Positions 35,140 through 43,263 of a DNA stretch of 64,000 bases are shown here, piece by piece. The position numbers and the translations under genes were made by a program. Numbering within the stretch: position 1 is the first letter of the stretch; each line of letters opens with the position of its first letter. This DNA comes from Halomonas colorata (GTDB lineage Bacteria > Pseudomonadota > Gammaproteobacteria > Pseudomonadales > Halomonadaceae): assembly GCF_014897985.1 (NCBI RefSeq), contig NZ_JABUZA010000003.1, forward strand, positions 124,001 to 188,000, given 5' to 3'. The notes below the pieces were generated by a model, which was not told the DNA's origin, did no database searches, and was given only the letters and a program-made list of their open reading frames with translations.

Positions 35140-35765
35140 GCGCGGCTCTGAAAGCAGTCAAGGTAACGGGGCAAGGTGCTCCTCAAACGCAGTAGGTATT
35201 GGGGAGGCGTAAGCGATTAAAGTTTGTGAAAACCACGTTTACGCAAGCATTTAAAACGGACCCCCTTCCTTGAAGCTTGAGGTGCTCGTTACCGCTACAT
35301 GCTTTCGTAATCATCCGAGTAGTGGCCTAAATCACGGACTTGGGTGATGTTGTAAGCTCATAGCGGCGACCTAGGCGGTGCCAATATGCCTTTAGATACT
35401 GGTATTCGAAGCAGTTCGGTCATCATAAAGATGATTGAACCAATGCCTGCGGCACCGGCAAACAAAATTATAACGCTTCGTAAATAACTGAACTTCCCTT
35501 GTTCGGAAATAGTTGACCACTACAAAGATAGGCCACAAGACGATGAAAATCATACTTGGTCGCTCAAGCCTACTTAATTATATACCGCCGGTTGAGTATG
35601 CTCACAGAGCGACATAATGTGGAGAACTTCATCAAGTGAGTGGTATTCATTCAGGGAGAGGATCTGGATGATGTCATTTAATATCGCTTGGCCGGTTATT
35701 TGTCACCTTGATCGAGAATCGGTTAGTAATAATTTTTCAATGGGAAGAAAAAATGAAGTGTTGCC
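35140..35765. other. Decay zone between the AtoE remnant and the LysR gene
   Basis: About 620 bp without an intact recognised gene. It holds a probable frameshifted small membrane-protein gene on the minus strand (35358-35553). The right end supplies the promoter of the LysR gene. No insertion sequence termini or tRNA were seen. Confidence 0.5.
35358..35553 (-). pseudogene. Frameshifted small membrane protein (possible)
   Basis: From an ATG at 35553 the frame gives MIFIVLWPIFVVVNYFRTRE and continues to YNFV; the neighbouring frame then continues with a hydrophobic run FAGAAGIGSIIFMMTELLRI to a stop at 35358-35360. A single-base indel near the junction would join them into a two-helix protein of about 65 residues. 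As it stands the first frame stops at 35392. No ribosome site is visible. I do not recognise the family; this could be coincidence. Confidence 0.35.
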
Positions 35766-36656
35766 ATGCGTTATTTTGACCCGCACTCAATGTCGATCTT
35801 TATTGCCGTGTGCGAAGAGAAAAGTATTGTGGCTGCTGCCAAGCGGGCTGCCTTGGTGCCCTCGGCCGTCAGCAAGCGTATTAAGGCATTAGAGGATCAG
35901 GTGGGGGTGCAATTGTTGGATAGAGGGCGATTACGCATGACGCCGACGCCTGCCGGGGAAATGCTGCTTCGATATGCCCGTGAAACATTGTCGTCCATGG
36001 AAAAAACACACGCGGAGCTGAATGAGTTTAGCCATGGCCTTCAGGGCAATATCAAAGTGCTTGCGAGTATCTCGGCTATTTATCAGTCTTTTCCGGAAAG
36101 TATTGCTGAATTCTTGAGCTTGCATTCTCGGGTCAAAGTCAGTGTGCATGAAGCGCTTAGCTCTCAGATCGTAAGAGATACAAAAGAGGGCCTTGCCGAC
36201 ATCGGTATATTATCGGATGCGGTCGATACAAAGGGATTGGCTTGCTATCCCTACCACAAGGATGAGTTGGCGGTTGTTTCAGAGGCTGAACATCCGCTCC
36301 GACAGGCCCAGGCTGTCTCATTTGAAGAGGTACTAGGCAATGAGTTTGTGAATATCAAGCCAGGCGGTATCGTCAATTTGATCATGCAAAAAGAAGCCGC
36401 CGCACTGGGAAGAAATCTGCAATACCGTATTCAAGTTTCTACGATGGATGTCGCTTGTCGTATTGTGGCAGCTGGTTTGGCGGTCGCCATTATGCCACTA
36501 CAATTTGCCCGGCTTCAGCAAAGTTATTTGCCGATTAATGTGACGCCGCTGACCGATGAGTGGGCACAAAGGACGTTGGTATTATGCTCTCGTCACGATC
36601 AAGTGCTGAATAACTCCGTTCAAACGCTGCTGGATTTTTTAAGAGAAAAGCGTTGA
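35766..36656 (+). CDS. LysR-family transcriptional regulator
   Basis: A 296-residue regulator with an N-terminal winged helix (FIAVCEEKSIVAAAKRAALVPSAV... then RIKALEDQVGVQLLDRG, residues about 10-55) and a substrate-binding domain from about residue 92. It converges on the TRAP/CoA-transferase/HMG-lyase operon (its stop is 48 bp from the end of dctM) and is the only regulator next to that operon, so it is a likely controller with the transported acid or its CoA ester as inducer. An inverted repeat upstream of the lyase gene (41869-41899) is a possible target. Confidence 0.88.
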   Translation: MRYFDPHSMSIFIAVCEEKSIVAAAKRAALVPSAVSKRIKALEDQVGVQLLDRGRLRMTPTPAGEMLLRYARETLSSMEKTHAELNEFSHGLQGNIKVLASISAIYQSFPESIAEFLSLHSRVKVSVHEALSSQIVRDTKEGLADIGILSDAVDTKGLACYPYHKDELAVVSEAEHPLRQAQAVSFEEVLGNEFVNIKPGGIVNLIMQKEAAALGRNLQYRIQVSTMDVACRIVAAGLAVAIMPLQFARLQQSYLPINVTPLTDEWAQRTLVLCSRHDQVLNNSVQTLLDFLREKR

Positions 36657-36704
36657 TGGCATCCAGAAGCGGACGTTATCAACGCTTTATTGCTGATTGA
36701 GTGG

Positions 36705-37976
36705 TTACAGCATCGTGCTAGGTAGCCACATGGCAAGTTGTGGGAACAACAGTACCAGTAGGAGTCCTACTATCATTAATACGGCGTAGGGAGCTGCCCC
36801 CCGGATGATCTGACCAATAGGCGCGCCGGTGACTGCCTTGATGGTGAACAAGTTCATCCCGACAGGAGGAGTGATCATCGCGAGTTCCAGGTTGATGACC
36901 AATAACACGCCATACCAGATGGGGCTGATCTCGAGTATGCCTAACGCAGGTAATACGACGGGCGAGGTAATGAGAATGATCGCGATCGATTCTAGAAACA
37001 TCCCTAGAATCAAGATGAGTATCATCATGGCGATCAAAAAGCCATAAACGCCCATATCGGCTGAGAGAACGAACTCGACGATTTGCTGTGGCAACATCAT
37101 TTTGGTAATGGCATGGCTGAAGATGGCAGCACCAGCCAGTATCATGAACAGCATGCCTGAGGTGCGGCTAGCATCAATGGCAGCAAGCCAGATCTCTTTT
37201 ATCCCTATGGTGCGATAGATCGCAGTGCCGACCAATAGCGCCAACATGGCACCGATCGCAGAGGCTTCCGTGGCGGTGAAAACACCTAGGTACATGCCTC
37301 CCAGTACCATGCAGGGTAGGGCGATCGCCCAAGCGGATTTTCTGAGCGCAGAGCCTATCTCTTGAAGCGTGGCACGTTTCTCACGCTTGGCGTGTCGTTG
37401 GTGAAAGGATGTGGAGAGCATAAAAATGCCCGCCAATAACAGCCCGGGCAGCAGCCCTGCCATGAACAGGCCGCCAATGGAGGTATCGGTGGCGACGCCA
37501 TAGATGATCATCGGCCCGGAAGGGGGAATCAGTATGCCCAGCGTGCCCCCGGCGGCGACGAGGCCGTAAGCGACTTGTGGGCTATAGCCGTAACGGATCA
37601 TCTGCGGAATGGCGACGGCGCCAATGGTTAACGCGGTGGCAACGCTCGAGCCCGAAATAGCGGAAAAGACCATGCAGGCGGCAATCGTGGCGATACCGAC
37701 TCCGCCGGGTAAATGCCTGGTGAGCGTATAAGCGGTTTCGTATAGGTCATCGACGATACGGCCACGAATCATGAGATGGGCCATGTAAGTAAACAGCGGA
37801 ATACAAACCAGTATGTAAAGGCTTATCTTGTTGAAGATGATTTCGGTAAGGCCACCGAAGCTTCCGGCGCCGTTCATGATCAATAACCCGCCGAAGATGG
37901 CTAGTCCGGCAAAGATAGGCAGGCCTGTAAATAGCAGTACTACAAGCCCTAGTAAAATCAGTAGTGCTGAGCTCAT
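36705..37976 (-). CDS. TRAP transporter large permease (DctM)
   Basis: A 423-residue inner-membrane protein with about 12 hydrophobic segments and DctM family landmarks: PIFAGLAIFGG at the start, FSAISGSSVATALTIGAVAIPQM near 108, GTLGILIPPSGPMIIYG near 145 and ITPPVGMNLFTIKAV near 378. It forms the Na+-driven translocation subunit. The start overlaps the dctQ stop by 4 bases. Last gene of the lyase, CoA-transferase, dctP, dctQ, dctM operon. Confidence 0.92.
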   Translation of the reverse strand: MSSALLILLGLVVLLFTGLPIFAGLAIFGGLLIMNGAGSFGGLTEIIFNKISLYILVCIPLFTYMAHLMIRGRIVDDLYETAYTLTRHLPGGVGIATIAACMVFSAISGSSVATALTIGAVAIPQMIRYGYSPQVAYGLVAAGGTLGILIPPSGPMIIYGVATDTSIGGLFMAGLLPGLLLAGIFMLSTSFHQRHAKREKRATLQEIGSALRKSAWAIALPCMVLGGMYLGVFTATEASAIGAMLALLVGTAIYRTIGIKEIWLAAIDASRTSGMLFMILAGAAIFSHAITKMMLPQQIVEFVLSADMGVYGFLIAMMILILILGMFLESIAIILITSPVVLPALGILEISPIWYGVLLVINLELAMITPPVGMNLFTIKAVTGAPIGQIIRGAAPYAVLMIVGLLLVLLFPQLAMWLPSTML

Positions 37977-38557
37977 AGCGTACTTTCCTCATCCTCATGG
38001 CTACCTGCATGCGCCTTTCCGCCCAGCGCAAGGCTAAACAGAGACTCCATTGCTACCAGGATCATCATGAAGCCGCCTAGCGGTATCAACAGCTGAAGCC
38101 AGTACAGGGGAATTTGAATATATCCAAAGGTGGTGACCCCCAGCATCTTGGAAAACATGGCGGTTTCCCAGCCATCGATCACTAAAAAAGCGGACACGAG
38201 GATGACCGCTACCATGGACCATGACTGAGCCACGCGCAGCGCACGTCCACGCAGCCGTGCGGTGATGATATCGACGCCCAAGTGCTTGCCTTCTCGCAGT
38301 ACGGAAGCAACGGAAAACATGACGATGCCCACCAGTAAAAACGTGACGACATCGTTGGCCCACAACGAAGGCCTGCCTAGAAAATACCTGGCGGCAACAG
38401 AGTAGCTAAGAAGCAGTAGTGTGATGATGATACCGATGGCCGAAATGGCTATGGCCATGGTGGTTAACCAATAAATACAGCCGCTAATCGCCCCATGGAT
38501 GCCTACGAGACATCTATTTTGGTGGGTGATTGCTGCATGCCGTCTTGTCTTTTTCAT
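37973..38557 (-). CDS. TRAP transporter small permease (DctQ)
   Basis: A 194-residue protein with four membrane segments (about 30-52, 68-88, 110-130 and 150-175) and the DctQ core YFLGRPSLWANDVVTFLLVG. ATG at 38557 is chosen because AGGA lies 7 bases upstream; an in-frame GTG at 38563 is less likely. Overlaps dctM by 4 bases. Preceded by a hairpin that separates it from dctP. Confidence 0.88.
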   Translation of the reverse strand: MKKTRRHAAITHQNRCLVGIHGAISGCIYWLTTMAIAISAIGIIITLLLLSYSVAARYFLGRPSLWANDVVTFLLVGIVMFSVASVLREGKHLGVDIITARLRGRALRVAQSWSMVAVILVSAFLVIDGWETAMFSKMLGVTTFGYIQIPLYWLQLLIPLGGFMMILVAMESLFSLALGGKAHAGSHEDEESTL

Positions 38558-38599
38558 TACCACTTCCTATCGTCGACTCTACCCGATCACGTGGGTAGT

Positions 38600-38622
38600 G
38601 GAGGGCTGGTCGAGTGCCCTCC
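38600..38622 (-). terminator. Intercistronic hairpin between dctP and dctQ
   Basis: GGAGGGC and GCCCTCC form a perfect 7-bp stem with a 9-nt loop, just past the dctP stop and without a T-run. Such a structure could protect the dctP message or attenuate dctQM, giving more binding protein than permease. Confidence 0.5.
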
Positions 38623-38641
38623 TGCAGCCTCAAAAGCCCTG

Positions 38642-39631
38642 TTACAGGTTTTCAAGTATTTCGATTAGCTGTTCTCCATCCGGTGCGCTTTTTAGAAAAG
38701 CCTCCTGGATGGCCGGCTGCATGATCGCTTTCCATGCGGCCTCTTGCTCTTCCGTTAGTGCGGTGACTTCCATACCGTTCTCTTCCAGCGTGTCGATACC
38801 CTGCTGGTCCAGACTATTGTCCTGGGGGAGAAGAGGCTTTTCTGCATTCTGAGCAGCCGTCGCGACGATCTCTTGTAGATCTTGCGGCAGCGATTCCCAA
38901 AACTGTGGGTTGATGACCAGGTTGGAATAGACCGCAATCATGTTGGAGGCCGTACCGTAGTCTTGAACCTCAAAATAACGTCTGGAGTAGGCGGCCCCGA
39001 TACTGGTGATGGCCGAGTCCACAACACCGGTCTGGAGTGCTTGATAAGCTTCAGAGCCGGGCATGGAGGTGGGGGAGGCGCCTAGCGCTATCAAGCCTTC
39101 ATCGAAAATACGGCTAAGGCCCCGAATCTTGATGCCTGAAAAGTCATCCGGTTCGACCAGAGGGGCGTTGTTCGAGGTGAAGATCAGGTTGTTGGAGTCG
39201 AGCATCCAGGAGAGATTCTTGACCCCTTTGGCTTCTAGCTTCTGATCCAACAGGTCGGCCGCCTGCGACGAAGGGAAGGCCTCGAGTCTTTCGGCATCCG
39301 TCAGCAAATAGGGGATATTGAACACCTGCATTTCGGGGATCGTACCGCCCCAAATCAAACTGATGATGGCGGCTGATTCGATCTGGCCGCGGGCGACGGC
39401 GGAGTGAAACTGAGTAGGCCCATACAGCTGGGCACCGCCAAAGATCTCGATCTCTATGCGGCCATCGCTATTGGTTTCTACTTCTTTCTCGAAGCCGTCC
39501 AACGCTTGTGCGATGTGGTGGGAGCCGGGGTATTGGTGAGCGACGCGTAGGGTATAGTCGGCAGCGAATGCCGTTCCAATAGAGCTGGCGGCGGCGAGGG
39601 CGGTACAGATAATTTTCTGTTTGATTTTCAT
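38642..39631 (-). CDS. TRAP transporter solute-binding protein (DctP)
   Basis: A 329-residue periplasmic protein: signal peptide MKIKQKIICTALAAASSIG to AFA, then YTLRVAHQYPGSHHIAQAL. The carboxylate-binding Arg expected in DctP lies in FSGIKIRGLSR near residue 150, followed by GASPTSMPGSEAYQALQTG, so the ligand should be an organic acid. AAGGG precedes the ATG. It is in one operon with a CoA-transferase and HMG-CoA-lyase-like gene, suggesting a dicarboxylate or hydroxy-dicarboxylate ligand. Confidence 0.9.
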   Translation of the reverse strand: MKIKQKIICTALAAASSIGTAFAADYTLRVAHQYPGSHHIAQALDGFEKEVETNSDGRIEIEIFGGAQLYGPTQFHSAVARGQIESAAIISLIWGGTIPEMQVFNIPYLLTDAERLEAFPSSQAADLLDQKLEAKGVKNLSWMLDSNNLIFTSNNAPLVEPDDFSGIKIRGLSRIFDEGLIALGASPTSMPGSEAYQALQTGVVDSAITSIGAAYSRRYFEVQDYGTASNMIAVYSNLVINPQFWESLPQDLQEIVATAAQNAEKPLLPQDNSLDQQGIDTLEENGMEVTALTEEQEAAWKAIMQPAIQEAFLKSAPDGEQLIEILENL

Positions 39632-39737
39632 TATTGACCCTTATTGTGATTATTTCTTTGGCTTTCATCCATTCGATCACGTTGGATGGTTGTAAAGTGA
39701 CTATTTATCAATCAGCTGGCTGTCAGTCAGACGGTTA

Positions 39738-40901
39738 TCAATTAAGTGGCTGGTAGTTCAAACTGCCTAATATCTCGTTGGTGTGCTCGCCAAGGCGAGC
39801 AAGGGGGTGTCGCACCTGGGGGCGGCGCCCGTTCATCATCAGCGGTAACAGGACAACATCGGTCATTTCGCCTGTATCGGTTTGCATAGACATAAGGCCG
39901 CCGCTCGCTTTCAAGTGCTCATCGTGCAGCAGCTCATCGGGACGTGTAATAGGGGCATAAGGTAATCCTGCGGCCTCGAGCTTTTTCGTTAGCTCGCCAA
40001 GAGGATGATGTCGAAGCGTTTCTCCTAACTGCTCAAGTAGCGTATGGCGTACTGCAAGGCGTTGCTTATTGGTCTGCAACGCTGGGTCCTCAAGCAGGTC
40101 ATGACGTTCCAGTACTTCGCAGAGAATCTTCCACTGTTTATCACTGACTGCGCCAATGAACAGTTGCTCGTCGTTCGCCACGTTGAAGACGTCATAGACG
40201 GTCCATGGTGAGGATCGCGATGGCATGGGGGGCGGGATCTCATCGGTCATGGCTGCGTGTTGCATATGCGGTGCCGACAGAAAAGCGCAGTTTTCGAACA
40301 GGGCGCTCTGTATTTCTTGACCTTTGCCTGTGAGGCCGCGCTGCATTAATGCCGAAAGCACACCGATCGCGCCAAACATGCCGCCCATGACATCATTGAC
40401 CGAGGCGCCCGCACGAAGAGGGCGCCCCTCAGGCCCCGTCATGTAGGCGAGCCCTCCCATCATTTGCACGACTTCATCCAGGGCTAAACGGTTCTCGTAG
40501 GGGCCTGGCAGAAATCCTTTATGGGAGACGTAAATCAGACCAGGAAACTGTTTGGAGAGGGCTTCGTAGCCGAGCCCCAATGAATTCATCAGCCCAGGTC
40601 GAAAATTCTCGATAAGGACGTCTGATTGCTCGATCAGCTTTAGTAGAGTGGCTTTATCGTCTTCCTGCTTGATATCGAGTACCACGCTTTTCTTGTTGCG
40701 GTTGTAGGTGCGGAAAAAGCCCATGCCGATGCCGCTTAATGAGCGTGTTTTGTCGCCTTGGGGGGGCTCTATTTTGATGACTTCGGCGCCTAGATCCGCC
40801 AGGATCAAGCCGCAGGTGGGCCCCATCACCATATGGCTGAATTCGATGACGCGGATCCCTTCCAGGGGCAGGGGTTGCTGATCCGATGCGGACGTATTCA
40901 T
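39738..40901 (-). CDS. Class III CoA-transferase (CaiB/BaiF family)
   Basis: A 387-residue cytosolic enzyme that moves CoA from a donor thioester to a carboxylic acid. Family residues include GIRVIEFSHMVMGPTCGLIL near the start, ADLGAEVIKIEPPQGD, YNRNKKSVVLDIK and NFRPGLMNSLGLGYE; the catalytic Asp is expected in LALDEVVQMMGGLAY near 150. The second of two in-frame ATGs (40901) is chosen because GAGG lies 6 bases upstream; using the first (40919) would overlap the lyase stop by 8 bases. Succinyl-CoA-dependent homologues (SUGCT) accept glutarate and 3-hydroxy-3-methylglutarate, consistent with the lyase neighbour. Confidence 0.88.
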   Translation of the reverse strand: MNTSASDQQPLPLEGIRVIEFSHMVMGPTCGLILADLGAEVIKIEPPQGDKTRSLSGIGMGFFRTYNRNKKSVVLDIKQEDDKATLLKLIEQSDVLIENFRPGLMNSLGLGYEALSKQFPGLIYVSHKGFLPGPYENRLALDEVVQMMGGLAYMTGPEGRPLRAGASVNDVMGGMFGAIGVLSALMQRGLTGKGQEIQSALFENCAFLSAPHMQHAAMTDEIPPPMPSRSSPWTVYDVFNVANDEQLFIGAVSDKQWKILCEVLERHDLLEDPALQTNKQRLAVRHTLLEQLGETLRHHPLGELTKKLEAAGLPYAPITRPDELLHDEHLKASGGLMSMQTDTGEMTDVVLLPLMMNGRRPQVRHPLARLGEHTNEILGSLNYQPLN

Positions 40902-40911
40902 GCTTACCTCA

Positions 40912-41859
40912 TTACTCATTAATGCGCAGGTCGTTGGCTTCGAATATTTTAGGGAGTCCTGCGCGCCATAAGGTGCCGTACGTCTCCTCGCTTGACAGCC
41001 ATTTTGCGACTTTTTCCCTTAATTCAAGTAGTTTCGTTATGTCTATATCGATCTCGTGCTGCATGCTGGATAGCATGAAAGCCAAATCTTCGGTGGCGAC
41101 GTTACCGCTTGCACCTGGAGAGTTAGGACATCCGCCAATGCCCGCAAGTGATGCGTCAAAGCGAGTAATACCGACTTCTAGAGCGGCGCAAACATTAGCC
41201 AGGGCAAGCCCACGGGTATCGTGGAAATGGGCCCGCCAACATTGGTCTCCGACTAATGCGATGACCTGGCTGAAAAGCTCGCTTACCTTCCTTGGGTCGG
41301 CGTAGCCAACCGTATCCGCAAGGCTTATGCGATCGGCGCCTGCTTCTAGGGCACTTTGGGACAATCGCAGTACTTCGCTTTTGTCGACGTGACCTTGTAA
41401 TGAGCACCCAAAGGCTGTTCCGATACCGGCTTCGATGATGGTCGAGGCGCCAGCGGCTTGCTTGGCAGCCTGTATCCGCTCTAGTTCGATCAGCATTTCA
41501 TCAGGTGTTTTGCGGACATTGGCTAAGCTGTGCTCGTAGCTGGCTGAAATGGGTAACACCATTAAGTCGGCACCACTGTCAATGGCGCGTTCAGCCCCTT
41601 TGAGATTAGGCACCAGCACCGATACGAATAGGCCTGGGAGTGTTTTCGCATAAGCCACCAGTTCGGCCGTATCCGCTAGCTGCGGTAATAGCTTTGGAGG
41701 TACGAAAGAGCCTACTTCAAGCTCACGAATGCCCGCCTGGTAAGCATTGAGAATCCATTCCTGTTTTTGTTGAGTGGTAAGAATGGTCGCAATACTTTGT
41801 AGGCCATCTCGCAAACCGACCTCGTTAATCACAACATGTCTGGAGGTGGATGTGCTCAT
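40912..41859 (-). CDS. HMG-CoA lyase-like enzyme
   Basis: A 315-residue DRE-TIM metallolyase of the hydroxymethylglutaryl-CoA lyase type. Family residues are present: EVGLRDGLQ near residue 12 (catalytic R and D), SLADTVGYADP near 195, the metal-binding HFHDTRGLALANV near 228, and the flexible active-site loop GGCPNSPGASGNVATEDL with its catalytic Cys. It cleaves a 3-hydroxy-acyl-CoA, classically HMG-CoA to acetoacetate and acetyl-CoA; citramalyl-CoA-type substrates are an alternative. ATG at 41859 is preferred to a GTG two codons upstream. First gene of its operon. Confidence 0.87.
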   Translation of the reverse strand: MSTSTSRHVVINEVGLRDGLQSIATILTTQQKQEWILNAYQAGIRELEVGSFVPPKLLPQLADTAELVAYAKTLPGLFVSVLVPNLKGAERAIDSGADLMVLPISASYEHSLANVRKTPDEMLIELERIQAAKQAAGASTIIEAGIGTAFGCSLQGHVDKSEVLRLSQSALEAGADRISLADTVGYADPRKVSELFSQVIALVGDQCWRAHFHDTRGLALANVCAALEVGITRFDASLAGIGGCPNSPGASGNVATEDLAFMLSSMQHEIDIDITKLLELREKVAKWLSSEETYGTLWRAGLPKIFEANDLRINE

Positions 41860-41868
41860 TATCACTAG

Positions 41869-41899
41869 CCTTGTTTATGATTAAGTATTAAAAACAAGG
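41869..41899 (-). promoter_or_regulatory. Inverted repeat upstream of the HMG-lyase operon
   Basis: CCTTGTTT (41869-41876) and AAACAAGG (41892-41899) are perfect 8-bp arms separated by 15 AT-rich bases, starting 10 bp upstream of the lyase ATG. It could be an operator, for example for the LysR protein, or a leader hairpin. Confidence 0.45.
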
Positions 41900-42201
41900 T
41901 AAGCGAGAGCCTTGATGCAACAAAGTTCAGAATTTTCACCGTGATATTTCTTTGTGGGAAATTTATTTTAAGTTATTGATTTAATTTGTTTTTATTTTTT
42001 TTATGCATGCCTTTAAATGGATGTTGTTAGATATTGTTGTTTCAATTTAATACTAAGGTATATATCAGTTTCATGGTCTGTTTTGTTTGCTGTATACCCA
42101 TTATTGGACAAAATGGACGGGCAGCCCGCTAGGTTGTCTGATCGAGAGTGACAATTTGCTGGATGTTAAGCTTCTTTTACTAAACCCGCTTTTCGGCGAT
42201 G
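41900..42201. other. AT-rich intergenic region
   Basis: A very AT-rich stretch (about 41930-42060) that must carry the promoter of the HMG-lyase operon. A 61-codon open frame on the plus strand (42087-42272) has no ribosome site or recognisable family and overlaps an IclR remnant on the other strand, so it is not called. Confidence 0.45.
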
Positions 42202-42279
42202 CTAGCGAATGGCTTCAACGATTCGGGTTTCAGCTTTTTCTGCTAACCGATACCGGGGTGTGCTGGCACTGATGGCGCC
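42202..42279 (-). pseudogene. IclR-family regulator, C-terminal remnant (possible)
   Basis: Just after the dgoK stop, in another frame of the same strand, 25 codons read GAISASTPRYRLAEKAETRI then VEAIR and a stop, resembling the extreme C-terminus of IclR-type sugar-acid regulators (GAISVSAPRxRL...). No DNA-binding domain or further IclR sequence is present. It would be a relic of a regulator once encoded beside this operon. The match is short. Confidence 0.4.
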
Positions 42280-42281
42280 TG

Positions 42282-43259
42282 TTACTTGTCCATCTGCTTC
42301 ACCAGCCCGCGTTCGAGCGCAAAGTGGTATAACCCCTGCGGGGCGGTATTGTTGAAGTGCGCCGCGCAGGTAAGCCCCATTATCTCGAAAGCCTGGCGAT
42401 AGCGGGCTACCAGGGTGTCGTTACCAATGATCAGCAGGGCTGGCGATTGCGGTTGATCAAGCTGCATTTTGGCGATTGCTGATACAAGCTCGTTACCAAT
42501 CAGCATGCCGGAAAGGTAGTCGCTCAGCGCTGAGTGTTCGATGCGTTGGGTTAGCCCCATGGATCTTGCTGTGAAGAGTTGATTCAGCAGGTCGCCGGCT
42601 TGCCCCGCTTTGGCTATTTCCAGGCCTGCCTTGAAGGCGGCGTTTGCAGCATCCGGCGTCGCTGGCGCGTCTTGCATCAGGCGGCCGAGAATCGAATGCT
42701 GACGCAGGGTGGCGAATACTTCTCCCGTCATGTACGTGGTGAAGCGTTCGATGGTGCCTTGCCTGACCAGCGCCCATTTGGAGTGTGTGCCGGGCAGTAC
42801 CACGACCGCATTGTCGGTCCACACGGGTTGACCAGCCAGGGCGCCCATGATTTGAGTCTCTTCACCCCGCATGACATCTGGAAGAGCGTCGGCGCTATTG
42901 AGCAATACGCCAGGTACGATATGCAGCTTACGGTTATCGGGTAACACTACGCTGCCGGCTTGTGTGGCCAGCGTATTGAGGTCGGCGGGGCATTTTGCAT
43001 AGGGAGCTTCTGCCCAACCTTGGGCGCTACCCACCATGCCACTGGCGACCAGAGGACGTGCGGTATTCTCTACCAGCCAATCCCCGCAGATTTCGTGCAG
43101 GGCGCGTAAAAAACCAGCGGCTCCCGGCTCGGGTAGGTGCTGAATACCATGTGTGCTGTTGCGCTCTTCCAGCTCGTTGCCGTTGGTGTCCATCAGGAAT
43201 GCTCGCAAGCTGGAGGTACCCCAATCCAGTGCAATGAAATCCTTCGTTTTTAAGGGCAT
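42282..43259 (-). CDS. dgoK: 2-dehydro-3-deoxygalactonokinase
   Basis: A 325-residue kinase that phosphorylates 2-dehydro-3-deoxygalactonate (KDGal) at O6 with ATP. The sugar-kinase-like phosphate loop is IALDWGTSSLRAFLMD near the start, with RGEETQIMGAL near 135, VVLPGTHSKWALV near 155 and YMTGEVFATL near 175, all characteristic of DgoK. ATG at 43259 gives the usual N-terminus; a GTG four codons earlier is possible. It follows dgoA by 4 bases and is the last gene of the sugar-acid operon. Confidence 0.9.
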   Translation of the reverse strand: MPLKTKDFIALDWGTSSLRAFLMDTNGNELEERNSTHGIQHLPEPGAAGFLRALHEICGDWLVENTARPLVASGMVGSAQGWAEAPYAKCPADLNTLATQAGSVVLPDNRKLHIVPGVLLNSADALPDVMRGEETQIMGALAGQPVWTDNAVVVLPGTHSKWALVRQGTIERFTTYMTGEVFATLRQHSILGRLMQDAPATPDAANAAFKAGLEIAKAGQAGDLLNQLFTARSMGLTQRIEHSALSDYLSGMLIGNELVSAIAKMQLDQPQSPALLIIGNDTLVARYRQAFEIMGLTCAAHFNNTAPQGLYHFALERGLVKQMDK

Positions 43260-43263
43260 CGTG

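Noticed and set aside
42087..42272. 61-codon plus-strand open frame
   Set aside because: No ribosome site or family resemblance; the opposite strand explains part of it as an IclR relic.
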